Shown piece by piece: positions 52,004 through 61,098 of a stretch of 64,000 bases of DNA (position 1 is the stretch's first letter; the number at the start of each line of letters is the position of its first letter). This DNA comes from Henriciella algicola (lineage in GTDB: Bacteria; Pseudomonadota; Alphaproteobacteria; Caulobacterales; Hyphomonadaceae): the NCBI RefSeq assembly GCF_003576245.1, contig NZ_QWGA01000008.1, positions 372,001 through 436,000 on the forward strand. Reading direction: 5' to 3'. The position numbers and the translations under genes were made by a program. A model generated the notes under the pieces. The model ran no database searches and was not told where the DNA came from. It saw only the letters and a list, made by a program, of their open reading frames with translations.

Positions 52004-53770
52004 ATGAGCTATCGGGCACCCGTTGAGGACATGGCTTTCGCCTTGAGACAGCTTGCCGGAATTGGCCGCCTGTCGGGCGAGCATTTCGAAGCTTTCGACG
52101 ATGAGCTGATCGATCCGATCCTCGAAGAGGCGGGAAAACTCGCCAGTGATGTGCTGGCGCCGCTGAACCAGACAGGCGATGAGCAGGGCGCTCAGCTGAC
52201 CGGTGACGGGGTCGTCGCGCCGCATGGCTTTGCCGACGCTTACCGCCAGTTCGCAGAAGGTGGCTGGATGGGGCTCGCCGCGCCTGTCGAATGGGGCGGG
52301 CAGGGCCTGCCGCGCACGCTGTCGAATGCGGTGCTCGAAATGCTGCATGGGTCAAATATGAGCTTCGGTCTCTGCCCGATGCTGAGCGCAGGTGCGATCG
52401 AGGCGCTGCTGGCGCATGGCGGCGAGGCAGAGAAGAAGAAATACCTGCCCAAGCTGATCTCTGGCGAGTGGACGGGCACAATGAACCTGACAGAGCCTCA
52501 GGCAGGCTCTGATGTCGGCGCGCTGAAGACCAAGGCCGTGCCGCAGGAAGATGGCTCCTACAAGATCTCAGGCCAGAAGATCTACATCACCTGGGGCGAC
52601 CACGACATGACGGATAATATCATCCATCTTGTCCTCGCCCGCCTGCCGGATGCGCCGGAAGGCTCGCGCGGTATTTCACTCTTCGTCGTGCCGAAAGTGA
52701 TGGTGAATGAGGATGGCTCGCTCGGTGAGCGCAACGCTGTCCAGTGTATCGGGCTTGAGAAGAAGATCGGCATTCATGCGAGCCCGACCTGCGTCATGGA
52801 ATATGACGGCGCGACCGGCTGGCTGGTCGGTGAGGAGAATAAGGGCCTCGCCTGCATGTTCACGATGATGAACGCGGCGCGCCTTAATGTCGGGCTTGAA
52901 GGGGTCGGCGTTTCAGAAGCAGCCTACCAGACCGCCTATGCCTATGCGAATGAGCGCAAGCAGGGCAAAGTGGACGGCGTCGATGGGCCTGCGCCCATCC
53001 TGCACCATGCCGACATTCGCCGCACGCTGACGACGATGCGCGCGCATACGATGGCGGCGCGCGCCATCTGCTATGCTTGCGGTGTGGCGGCTGACCTTTC
53101 GGACGCCGCAGAAGACGAGGCGACCCGTGAGGCTGCGCGCCTTCGCGAAGAACTCCTGACGCCAATCGCAAAGGCGTGGTCGACTGATACCGGCGTTGAG
53201 ATGGCCAGCCTTGGTGTGCAGATCCATGGCGGCATGGGCTTCATGAATGAGACGCTGGCCGCGCAGCTTTACCGCGATGCGCGGATCGCCCCGATCTATG
53301 AAGGTACGAACGGCATTCAGGCCATCGACCTTGTCGGGCGCAAACTCTCCATGGCGGGCGGACGTGCGATGAGCGACATGATCGATGAAGTGCGTGAAAC
53401 CGCGCGCGCGGCGCGTGAGACCAATGACCCGCAGCTGGGGCAGATCGCCGACAGGCTGGTTGCGGCCGCTGATGCACTTGGCGAAGCCACCGACTGGATG
53501 AAAGCCGCCATGAAGGATGAGCGCGAGAAAGGCCTTTCAGGTGCGACGGCCTATCTGGAGCTTGCAGGCGACGTGATCGGCGGTCACTTCCTGACAAGGG
53601 GCGCGCTATCGGCGCGGGCGGACAATTCCGCGCTGCGGGGCCGGATGACGGCGCTTGCAGGCTTTTTCGCTGAAACCTCGCTCGCCGAAGCGCCGGGCCG
53701 CGTTTCGGGCATCACCCGAGGCGGCGACAGCTTCCTTGCCGAGAGTGAGGCCCTGTTCGGGCTGAGCTAG
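52004..53770 (+). CDS. Acyl-CoA dehydrogenase, DmdC-like
   Basis: The 588-residue flavoprotein starts at ATG 52004 (MSYRAPVEDM) with GGGAG about eight bases upstream; ATG 51995 is in frame but overlaps the SD. Acyl-CoA dehydrogenase features: MNLTEPQAGSDVGALKTKA, KIYITWGDHDMTDNIIHLVLAR, NAARLNVGLEGVGVSEAAYQTAYAYANERKQG, IAPIYEGTNGIQAIDLVGRKL with the catalytic Glu, and an added C-terminal domain. Length and layout fit 3-methylmercaptopropionyl-CoA dehydrogenases (DmdC) and long-chain relatives; the substrate is not fixed. Confidence 0.85.
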   Translation: MSYRAPVEDMAFALRQLAGIGRLSGEHFEAFDDELIDPILEEAGKLASDVLAPLNQTGDEQGAQLTGDGVVAPHGFADAYRQFAEGGWMGLAAPVEWGGQGLPRTLSNAVLEMLHGSNMSFGLCPMLSAGAIEALLAHGGEAEKKKYLPKLISGEWTGTMNLTEPQAGSDVGALKTKAVPQEDGSYKISGQKIYITWGDHDMTDNIIHLVLARLPDAPEGSRGISLFVVPKVMVNEDGSLGERNAVQCIGLEKKIGIHASPTCVMEYDGATGWLVGEENKGLACMFTMMNAARLNVGLEGVGVSEAAYQTAYAYANERKQGKVDGVDGPAPILHHADIRRTLTTMRAHTMAARAICYACGVAADLSDAAEDEATREAARLREELLTPIAKAWSTDTGVEMASLGVQIHGGMGFMNETLAAQLYRDARIAPIYEGTNGIQAIDLVGRKLSMAGGRAMSDMIDEVRETARAARETNDPQLGQIADRLVAAADALGEATDWMKAAMKDEREKGLSGATAYLELAGDVIGGHFLTRGALSARADNSALRGRMTALAGFFAETSLAEAPGRVSGITRGGDSFLAESEALFGLS

Positions 53771-54516
53771 TGCCTGGCAAAGTGCGATGAGCTGGGGCTG
53801 CCCGCAGGATTGGCGCGGACAAGCTCAATCGGCTTCGGGCCTTCCTGCAGGCCAAGCATCTCCGGCGTGAAACCGAAGGGAAGCTCGTTCACGCCGACGA
53901 TGAAGCACTGCTCCATGAAGCGTTTGGCGTCAGGGAGGGTAAACAGCGCATAGTCCCGGTGGTTCTCGTGGTCGGCAACCGGAACATTCTTGAACAGGTA
54001 CCGGAAGGTGCGTTCCCACTTTTCGGTGTCTTCGAACTCAATTGCGCCAAGGACGCCGTGCGGACACTCATGGCTGCCTGTGGTGCGCACGCGAATGACC
54101 GGCATGAAGCCGTCCTTCTCGAACACGTTGAGGTGCCAGGAATTGAGTTTGGAGTAGCGGCCCTCGGTGAACTGCTGGAGGTCAGACTCCAGGCGTTCGC
54201 GCTTTAACTCGTGTGTCGCGGTCTTGAGCTCGCGCTCCATCAGCCGTTTCAGCCGACCATTGAGGTCTTCCTGCAGTTTGATGAGCGGCTGCATGGCGTC
54301 GATCAGCGGGGCGAACTCCTCTTCCTGACGCGCCTGCCATTCCTGACGTTTACGGGCGTCTTTCTTCGCGGTGGATTCCCTGAAGAAGAGGAGCTTGAGG
54401 ACAATGAGCCCGAGAATGGCACCGCCGGTCCAGACCAGCCATTCCGGGACGTCCTGCCCGCCTATGGAGTATGCTCTCGCCACGATGGGTTGTGGCAGGT
54501 CCAGTGCTGCGAACAT
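53767..54516 (-). CDS. Single-helix membrane protein with coiled coil, unknown family
   Basis: The 249-residue product has one membrane helix (about residues 25-46, LVWTGGAILGLIVLKLLFF), a long charged coiled coil (about 50-115, RKRQEWQARQEEEF...LKRERLESDLQQF), and a C-terminal domain with SHECPHGVLGAIEFEDTEKWERTFRYLF and PDAKRFMEQCF. I do not recognise the family. Its stop overlaps that of the acyl-CoA dehydrogenase (CTAG). Confidence 0.6.
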   Translation of the reverse strand: MFAALDLPQPIVARAYSIGGQDVPEWLVWTGGAILGLIVLKLLFFRESTAKKDARKRQEWQARQEEEFAPLIDAMQPLIKLQEDLNGRLKRLMERELKTATHELKRERLESDLQQFTEGRYSKLNSWHLNVFEKDGFMPVIRVRTTGSHECPHGVLGAIEFEDTEKWERTFRYLFKNVPVADHENHRDYALFTLPDAKRFMEQCFIVGVNELPFGFTPEMLGLQEGPKPIELVRANPAGSPSSSHFARH

Positions 54517-54704
54517 CGATCTATCCCCCTGATATACCCGAAACTGTAGCCGTTATTATGGCTCACGCCGGACATGTACAGGCTGGCGCGGGCGATCCCT
54601 GAACCAGCGCCAGGTGGCTCACGCAGAATCGGGAGGCGGTAGGGCGATCGACCGCCCTCCATAGCTAAGATGCTAGGATATCGCGGTCATGGGATTCGGG
54701 AAGT

Positions 54705-55334
54705 TCAGCCCTGCCAGCGGGAAATCAGTTCGGCTGGATCGGGGCGTGCGCGTTCCTGCGGGTCTGCTGTCGCCTTGCCGAGGTAGAAATAGCCGGCAAT
54801 GCGCTCACGGCTTGAGAGGCCGAGTACCTGGTCAATGCCCTTGGAAAAGCTGACCCATTCGGTCAGCCAGACACCGGCATAGCCAGCTGCATTGGCGCTG
54901 AGGAGCAGATTGTGGCCGAGGGCCCCTGCTGACAACTCCTGTTCCCAGACGGGCGTTCTGTTGTCGTCTTTCGGGCTGGACACGAGGATCACGACGCAGG
55001 GCGCACGGAGTGGGAGGGCCTTTGTGGCTTCGAGATCTGCATCCGAAGCAAATTCGTTTTCCTGCTTGTGAACCTCCGCCGCCTTCTCACCGAAAGCTTG
55101 CCGCGCGTCGCCTTCGAGAATGATGAACCGCCAGGGCGAAAGGCGCCGGTGATCCGGGACACGCGTTGCCGCCGTGAGAATGGCATCGAGCGTGTCGGGG
55201 TCCGGTCCCGGGCCGCCGATGAAAGCCTTGTTGGCTGACCTGCGCAGCGCAAGAAAGTCGCGTACCGTCTCGCTTTCGCGCGTCGCCTGCATAGTGGTTC
55301 CGACGGCGGGGGCATCAGGGAAGAGTTTCGTCAT
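54705..55334 (-). CDS. Nitroreductase family protein
   Basis: A 209-residue FMN-dependent nitroreductase: RRSANKAFIGGPGPD, ATRVPDHRRLSPWRFIILEGDARQAFGE, ELSAGALGHNLLLSANAAGYAGVWLTEW and the tail IAGYFYLGKA. The pattern matches the YdjA-like type. ATG 55334 is preferred; upstream TTG at 55367 is also open. It is divergent from the TetR-efflux operon and may share its operator region. Confidence 0.8.
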   Translation of the reverse strand: MTKLFPDAPAVGTTMQATRESETVRDFLALRRSANKAFIGGPGPDPDTLDAILTAATRVPDHRRLSPWRFIILEGDARQAFGEKAAEVHKQENEFASDADLEATKALPLRAPCVVILVSSPKDDNRTPVWEQELSAGALGHNLLLSANAAGYAGVWLTEWVSFSKGIDQVLGLSSRERIAGYFYLGKATADPQERARPDPAELISRWQG

Positions 55335-55407
55335 GCCCAAGAAATAGGATCGCGGCGACCAATTCAAACCTCGCAGGACGCAAATAATAGCGCACTTTGC
55401 AGATTGA

Positions 55408-55422
55408 GTGAACGGTGTTCAC
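55408..55422. promoter_or_regulatory. Palindromic operator between nitroreductase and TetR genes
   Basis: GTGAAC-GGT-GTTCAC at 55408-55422 is a perfect 6-base inverted repeat with a 3-base spacer; a further TTGAAC half-site lies at 55426-55431. The form and position suit a TetR-family operator that could control both divergent units. Confidence 0.6.
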
Positions 55423-55494
55423 AAATTGAACGGCTATTGCTTAGTGACGCGGGTTCGGCTAGGTTCCCATGGGTGCAGCTGAGGGTGGCGCGAC

Positions 55495-56157
55495 ATGCAG
55501 GACAGCGAGATTTCGCCAGCAGAGCGGCGCCGCTTGCGCGTGCGCGGGGCGATACTGGACGCGGCCGAAAAAGTGTTCGCCGAAGAGGGAGAGGCTGGTC
55601 TCTCCATTCGCCGGATTGCCGATGAGATCGACTATTCCCCGGCGGCCATCTACAAATATTTCAGCTCCAAGGACGACCTTGTCGATGAGCTGAAGGAGTC
55701 CTTTTTCGGGCGGCTTCTGGGAGCGGTTCACGAGATCGCAGACCGGCGCGACCCGTTCAGCGTCCGGGCGCGTCGTTGCATGACGGGTTATGTCCGCGTC
55801 GCTATAGAGAAACCTCATCATTATGTGGCGGCCTTCTCCGGCGTTCGGGCGGATGATGAGACATCGTTTGATGCGGATGGGTTCGATGGCACGAATAAGG
55901 GGCAAGCCTTCAGCGTGCTGACTGACATGGTCACTGAGGGCGTCGAGGGCGGGCATTTCCGCGCTGAACTCGACCCGGTCAACACAGCCAAGTCCGTCTG
56001 GGCCTCCATACACGGACTTGCCATGATGATCGCCCACCTGCCTGATTTTCCCGCCACAGCGTCCATGCCCGGCGGAATGCAGCAGGCTGAGTTCATCGAA
56101 TTTCATTCCGACCTGATCGTCCGCAGCCTCGAGAAAACAAGTGGAGGTGCCGCATGA
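55495..56157 (+). CDS. TetR/AcrR family repressor of the efflux operon
   Basis: A 220-residue TetR-type regulator: helix-turn-helix at about residues 32-52 (LSIRRIADEIDYSPAAIYKYF), a SKDDLVDEL start of helix 4, and a helical ligand domain of the WHG type (residues 90 on). It overlaps the adaptor gene by ATGA, and probably represses the operon from the upstream palindrome. Confidence 0.87.
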   Translation: MQDSEISPAERRRLRVRGAILDAAEKVFAEEGEAGLSIRRIADEIDYSPAAIYKYFSSKDDLVDELKESFFGRLLGAVHEIADRRDPFSVRARRCMTGYVRVAIEKPHHYVAAFSGVRADDETSFDADGFDGTNKGQAFSVLTDMVTEGVEGGHFRAELDPVNTAKSVWASIHGLAMMIAHLPDFPATASMPGGMQQAEFIEFHSDLIVRSLEKTSGGAA

Positions 56158-57320
56158 GCGACTATGACCGCACGCCCCGGCCAAGCTTTCTGAAGGGCCT
56201 GCTCTTCATTGCCGTGATCGCCGTCGGCGTCGCGCTGCTTGCGATGTTCGTCCTCAGTCAACGCTCCAGCGAAGGCCCGCTCGTCATCAGCGAGGAGCCG
56301 ACGCCGCTCGCCGTTGATGTCGTCGTGGCGGATGTGCAGTCATCGCTCGCGCTTGATGAGAAGTTCACCGGCATTGTTCAGCCGCGTCGGTCCAGTGACC
56401 TTGGTTTTGCCGATGGCGGGCGCATTGCTGCGCTGAATGTCGATGTTGGTGACCGAGTTACCGATGGGCAGATCCTGGCCGTGCTGGATACGAGGGCGCT
56501 TCGCTCGCAGCTCGCCTCCGCTGAGGCACGGGTAAATGAGGCGCGTGCTTCGCATGCGCTGGCGATGAATACGGTCGAGCGTCAGCAGACATTGATGGCG
56601 CGTGGCCATGTCTCCCAGCAGCGGGTTGATGAAGCGCTGGCGCAGGCTGCGACGGCCGATGCACGTATCGAAGCAGCGAAAGCGCAGGCCGATACGCTGC
56701 GCGTGCAGATCGACCTTGCGAGCATCACCGCGCCTTATCCCGGTGTGATTACCGCCCGCAATTTTGATGAGGGCGCAATTGCCCCGCAGGGCGCGCCAGT
56801 CTTCGCGCTGGTGGAGACTGGGTCGCTCGAGGCGCGGATCGGTTTGCCCGCAAACCTCGCCTCCACGCTGGAGCCGGGGCAGGTCTATACGCTGCAAAGC
56901 GACAATGGCCCGATCGATGCGCGCCTACGCTCTGTCACAGGTGTCATCGAGGCCGGGCAGCGCAGTGTCACGACGGTGTTCGATATTACTGATGCGACGA
57001 CGGTTTCGGCAGGGGCGGTCGTGCGCCTCTCCCTCTCACGCGATGTAGAAGAGAATGGCTTGTGGCTGCCGGTGTCTGCGCTTGCGGAAGGCCAGCGGGG
57101 GCTTTGGTCGCTCTATATTGCCGTGCCGCAGGACGGTGGTTGGGTGGCACGTCCGGGACTGGTCGAAGTGGTCCAGAGCGATGGCGAACGCGCATTCGTT
57201 CGCGGTGCGATTTCCGATGGTGATCGGATCATCATTGACGGCCTGCAGCGTGTCGCGCCTGGACAGGCCGTTGCGCCGCGACCCGCGCCGATGGCTGCGT
57301 CCTATTCGAGCGAAGGCTAG
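56154..57320 (+). CDS. RND efflux periplasmic adaptor (MFP)
   Basis: The 388-residue product has an N-terminal membrane anchor (about residues 13-34) and no lipobox, a barrel-sandwich part (FTGIVQPRRSSDLGF, GGRIAALNVDVGDRVTDGQILAVLD), an alpha-hairpin (about 100-165) and ITAPYPGVITARNFDEG. It joins the RND pump to an outer-membrane channel; no channel gene lies in the window. Gene spacing to the RND gene is 18 bases. Confidence 0.9.
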   Translation: MSDYDRTPRPSFLKGLLFIAVIAVGVALLAMFVLSQRSSEGPLVISEEPTPLAVDVVVADVQSSLALDEKFTGIVQPRRSSDLGFADGGRIAALNVDVGDRVTDGQILAVLDTRALRSQLASAEARVNEARASHALAMNTVERQQTLMARGHVSQQRVDEALAQAATADARIEAAKAQADTLRVQIDLASITAPYPGVITARNFDEGAIAPQGAPVFALVETGSLEARIGLPANLASTLEPGQVYTLQSDNGPIDARLRSVTGVIEAGQRSVTTVFDITDATTVSAGAVVRLSLSRDVEENGLWLPVSALAEGQRGLWSLYIAVPQDGGWVARPGLVEVVQSDGERAFVRGAISDGDRIIIDGLQRVAPGQAVAPRPAPMAASYSSEG

Positions 57321-57338
57321 GGAAAGGGGAAACACGCA

Positions 57339-60300
57339 ATGCGTACGCTTTTCTACCGACTGCCGCGGCTCAGCATACTCGCCATTCTTGTTATTCTGGC
57401 GGGTGCGATCGGCTCTCTCCTGACGCTTGGTCGTCAGGAAGACCCAACGCTTGTTGAGCGGTTCGGTTATGTGCTGACCACACTGCCGGGCGCCGATGCC
57501 GAGCGTATTGAAGCGACGATTACCGACCCGATCGAGAGCGCGATCCGGGAACTGCCTGAGGTCGACGAGGTCCGGTCGAGCTCACGTCAGAATGTCTCCC
57601 AGATCACGATCACCATGGACGAGGGCCTTAGCGAAGCTGAGGTCGACGATGCCTGGACGCTGGTCCGGGCGAAGGTCGATGGCGCGCGCGCAAACCTGCC
57701 GCCGGGGACAAGTTTCCCACGGATCGAGCGTCAGTATGTCGGCGCGTCGACCATGCTGGTCTCACTGGTCTGGACCGGTGAGAGCGACCCGGAACTCGCG
57801 GTGATGTCGCGCTTTGCGCGCAACCTGTCAGACCGGTTCCAGAATCTGGCAGGCACAGAAGAAACTGAAATATATGGGCTCCCGCGTGAAGAGGTCCGCG
57901 TTGTTATCGACCCGGATGCACTGTCTGCCGCTGGCCTGAGCATGAGCGATGCGGCCCAGCTGGTCGCCGCATCGGATGCCAAGGCCCCCGCCGGTCAGGT
58001 GCGCGGCGACCGCGCAGATGTTGGCGTGGAGATTGGCGGCTCATTTGACGGGATTGCGCGCATCCGATCTGTGCCGCTGGTCCAGCGCCCGGACGGTAGC
58101 GCCCTGCGGGTCGGTGATATTGCAGACGTCCGAAAGGGCATCGAGGACCCGGCCACGGTGATGAACTTTACCAATGGCCAGCGCTCCATCGTGGTCAGCG
58201 CGTTCATCCAGCCCAACCAGCGCGTGGATCAGTGGGCAGAGCGTGCGCGCGCCCTTGTAGCAGAGTTCGATGCGGCGTCACCCGCCGCGATCGATGTTCA
58301 GCTCGTTTTCGATCAAAGCGTTTACACCAATGATCGTCTCAACGGTCTTGCGCAGAACCTCGCTTTCTCGTCTGTGATCGTCTTTGTGGCGCTGTTCCTG
58401 GTGATGGGGTGGCGGGCGGCTTTCGTTGTTGGCGCCGCGCTGCCGTTGACTATCGCGCTGGTCCTCATCCTGTTCAACGTCTTCGGCTATCCGCTGCACC
58501 AGATGTCGGTTACCGGGCTCGTCATCTCGCTCGGCCTTCTGATCGACAATGCGATTGTGGTCTTCGATGAGTATGATCAGGAACGCGCGCGCGGTCACAG
58601 CGTCGTCGAAGCAATCGACATCGCTCTGTCCAAACTTTTTGGACCGCTCTTTGCCTCGACGCTGACCACGGCGCTCGCCTTCGCGCCGATTGCGCTCATG
58701 CCGGGGGCGGCGGGTGAGTTCATCGGCATGCTTGGCGTGTCGGTGATCTTCTCAGTGATCGCATCCTTCGTCCTGTCGATGACGATCATTCCGTTTCTCG
58801 CAGGCCGGTTTGACCGCAAGAGGGTCATTGGGGAACGGAATAACTGGTTTCGCGACGGCATTTCCATTGATGCCGTGACTGACGGCTATCGCTGGACGGT
58901 GGGCGCGGTTCTGCGGTTTCCGCCGCTGGGTCTCGCTATTGGCCTCGTGCCCGCTTTGATTGGCTTTTCTCTCGGCGGCAGCCTGCCGCTCCAGTTTTTT
59001 CCTCAGACCGAACGCGACCAATTTCAGGTCGAGATCAGCTTGCCGCCGACCGCGACCATCTTTGAAGCCGAGAGGGCGGCGATGCGAGCGACGCAGTTAC
59101 TGCGTGAGTATTCCGAGGTCGAACTTGTCAATTTCACGCTCGGGGAGTCCGCCCCGCGGGTCTATTATAATGCTTTCAACAATACCCAGGGCGTGCCGGG
59201 CTTTGCGGCGGGCTGGGTGCAGCTGACGGATAATCTGTCGACGCGTCGTCTCGTTCGCCAGATACAGGACGATCTGCGGATGGAGTTTCCCGGCGCGCAG
59301 TTCCTGGCGCTGCCGTTTGAGCAGGGACCGCCCGTGCCGGCACCGATCGAGTTCTATATTCGCGGCGACAGCCTCGAGACGCTGAACCGCCTTGGCAATG
59401 AAACGCGGCGGGTCCTGTCTGCGACGCCGGGGGTGACCTATACGCAGGCGAGCCTGCAGCTCGGTGCCCCAACGGTTACCATCCGTGCCGATGAAGCCGC
59501 GACGGCGATGACAGGGGAGCGGCTGGCAGGTCTCGCGCAGGATGTTCGCGCAGAGCTGGAAGGCGTGCCAGCCGGATCGATCCTGGAAGGTATTGAGGAA
59601 ATTCCGGTCCGCGTGATTGCGCCGCAAGCACGTCGGTCACAGCTTTCAGACCTTCGCGCCATGTCGGTCGGTACCGTCAATGGCCGTGAAGGGGCGCCGC
59701 TCGCGACGCTCGGTGAGATGACGCTAGATCCGCAGACCGCGGTGATTACGCGGTTTGACGGGCGGCGGGTAAACCAGATTTTCGGCTTTACCGAACCTTT
59801 CTCTTTGCCGTCCCCTGTGCTGGAGCGCTTTCAGGCGCTGCTGGAGGCTTCCGGATTTGAGACGCCGCCGGGATACGACATCCTCATAGGCGGTGAGGCG
59901 GAAACCCGCGCCGAGGCAATGACAAACCTCCTATCGCTGGCTGTGCCGCTCATCATCATCATGGCAGGCGCCGTGACGCTGGTTTTCAATTCCTTCCGGC
60001 TTTCGTTGCTTATTCTGCTGACCGGCTTTCTATCGGTCGGGCTGGCTTTTGGTGGGGTCTGGATGTTCAACCTGCCGCTCGGCTTCAACGCGATTGTCGG
60101 CTCGCTGGGCCTGCTCGGGATATCGATCAACAGCTCGATCGTCGTTCTGTCCCTGCTGCAGGGGAACGCTGCCGCACGCGCGGATGATGTCCTCGCCCAG
60201 CGAGAGATCGTCGTCGATGCGACCCGCCATATCGTGGCAACCACCCTGACGACGATGGGCGGTTTCATCCCTATCATCCTGACGGGCGATGTTTTCTGGC

Positions 60301-60470
60301 TGCCTCTGGCGACAGCGATTGCCGGCGGGGTGGCAGGGTCTGCGCTGCTGGCGCTTTACTTCACGCCGGCGGCCTACAGGCTGATGACGATGAAGCCCGG
60401 ACGGCGCCTGTTTGCGCGGCTGCGGGGGCGGCGCTACGACCCTTCATTGCAGGCTTCCCAAGCTGAGTGA
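57339..60470 (+). CDS. RND efflux permease (HAE1/AcrB type)
   Basis: The 1043-residue, twelve-helix permease has the RND signature: LGRQEDPTLVERFGYVLTT, PGADAERIEATITDPIE, two large periplasmic loops, and TM4 GLVISLGLLIDNAIVVFDEYDQERA. In TM4 the usual Asp-Asp reads D403-N404, and the TM10 site normally holding the relay Lys reads GISINSSIVV (N931). A Lys for proton relay was not found at that site, so coupling may differ from AcrB. SD GGAAAGGGGAAA precedes the ATG. Confidence 0.9.
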   Translation: MRTLFYRLPRLSILAILVILAGAIGSLLTLGRQEDPTLVERFGYVLTTLPGADAERIEATITDPIESAIRELPEVDEVRSSSRQNVSQITITMDEGLSEAEVDDAWTLVRAKVDGARANLPPGTSFPRIERQYVGASTMLVSLVWTGESDPELAVMSRFARNLSDRFQNLAGTEETEIYGLPREEVRVVIDPDALSAAGLSMSDAAQLVAASDAKAPAGQVRGDRADVGVEIGGSFDGIARIRSVPLVQRPDGSALRVGDIADVRKGIEDPATVMNFTNGQRSIVVSAFIQPNQRVDQWAERARALVAEFDAASPAAIDVQLVFDQSVYTNDRLNGLAQNLAFSSVIVFVALFLVMGWRAAFVVGAALPLTIALVLILFNVFGYPLHQMSVTGLVISLGLLIDNAIVVFDEYDQERARGHSVVEAIDIALSKLFGPLFASTLTTALAFAPIALMPGAAGEFIGMLGVSVIFSVIASFVLSMTIIPFLAGRFDRKRVIGERNNWFRDGISIDAVTDGYRWTVGAVLRFPPLGLAIGLVPALIGFSLGGSLPLQFFPQTERDQFQVEISLPPTATIFEAERAAMRATQLLREYSEVELVNFTLGESAPRVYYNAFNNTQGVPGFAAGWVQLTDNLSTRRLVRQIQDDLRMEFPGAQFLALPFEQGPPVPAPIEFYIRGDSLETLNRLGNETRRVLSATPGVTYTQASLQLGAPTVTIRADEAATAMTGERLAGLAQDVRAELEGVPAGSILEGIEEIPVRVIAPQARRSQLSDLRAMSVGTVNGREGAPLATLGEMTLDPQTAVITRFDGRRVNQIFGFTEPFSLPSPVLERFQALLEASGFETPPGYDILIGGEAETRAEAMTNLLSLAVPLIIIMAGAVTLVFNSFRLSLLILLTGFLSVGLAFGGVWMFNLPLGFNAIVGSLGLLGISINSSIVVLSLLQGNAAARADDVLAQREIVVDATRHIVATTLTTMGGFIPIILTGDVFWLPLATAIAGGVAGSALLALYFTPAAYRLMTMKPGRRLFARLRGRRYDPSLQASQAE

Positions 60471-60540
60471 GTGCATCACGCGTAACCCGCTGCTTACCTT
60501 TGCAGGGATAATCGCGATCTGAATCGAGCTTACGGCTCCA

Positions 60541-61098
60541 ATGAAACTGAGCGCTGCACGTATGTCATCAGAACAGGCCCTCGATCTTTCTGAAATGGAC
60601 CCGGCCGAATGGCGGGTGCTGGTGAATGAGGTTGTCTATGGCCCGTACACGCTGGGCCAGATGGTCGGCTTCATCGCTGAGAAGCGCGTTGGCCCGGGCA
60701 CGCAGGTCGCCGAAGGTGATGGCGGAGCGTTCCTGCCAGCCCAGCAGCACCATCCGCTTGTCGCCCATCTGAAAGATGCGCTTCGCCCGTCCGTCCAGAA
60801 GGAAGGAGTGGAGGACGTCTCCAACTACCTCATCATCGCCAAGCTTACCGGCACAGGTGAAATCCAACTCGTCAGCACGCTGAACCGGCTCGGCAAGTTT
60901 GCCCAGATCATGCCAGGCGTCTGGGCGCTACGGTCGAGTGTGAGGCAGGCGCGGTTGCGCGACCAGCTAAACCAGACGGTGACCTCTGCCGATCAGGTTA
61001 TGATCGCCAATGCCACCACGGGCAGGCTTGCCTGGCTCAATCTCGGGCTTGAGGCCGACGTCCACATCCGCAGGGTGTGGAGCGCCGATCTGGACTAG
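60541..61098 (+). CDS. GYF-2-like (DUF4339) domain protein
   Basis: The 185-residue protein has a GYF-2-like core at about 20-60 (EWRVLVNEVVYGPYTLGQMVGFIAEKRVGPGTQVAEGDGG), a fold usually found in membrane-linked prokaryotic proteins. The C-terminal part reads SNYLIIAKLTGTGEIQLVSTLNRLGKFAQIMPGVWALRS and has no known pattern to me. No membrane helix. Its stop overlaps that of the GMC gene (CTAG). Confidence 0.6.
   Translation: MKLSAARMSSEQALDLSEMDPAEWRVLVNEVVYGPYTLGQMVGFIAEKRVGPGTQVAEGDGGAFLPAQQHHPLVAHLKDALRPSVQKEGVEDVSNYLIIAKLTGTGEIQLVSTLNRLGKFAQIMPGVWALRSSVRQARLRDQLNQTVTSADQVMIANATTGRLAWLNLGLEADVHIRRVWSADLD

Noticed and set aside
54600-54665. Terminator or small RNA between the unknown protein and the nitroreductase
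   Set aside because: The GGAGG...CCTCC hairpin is imperfect and without a T run on either strand.
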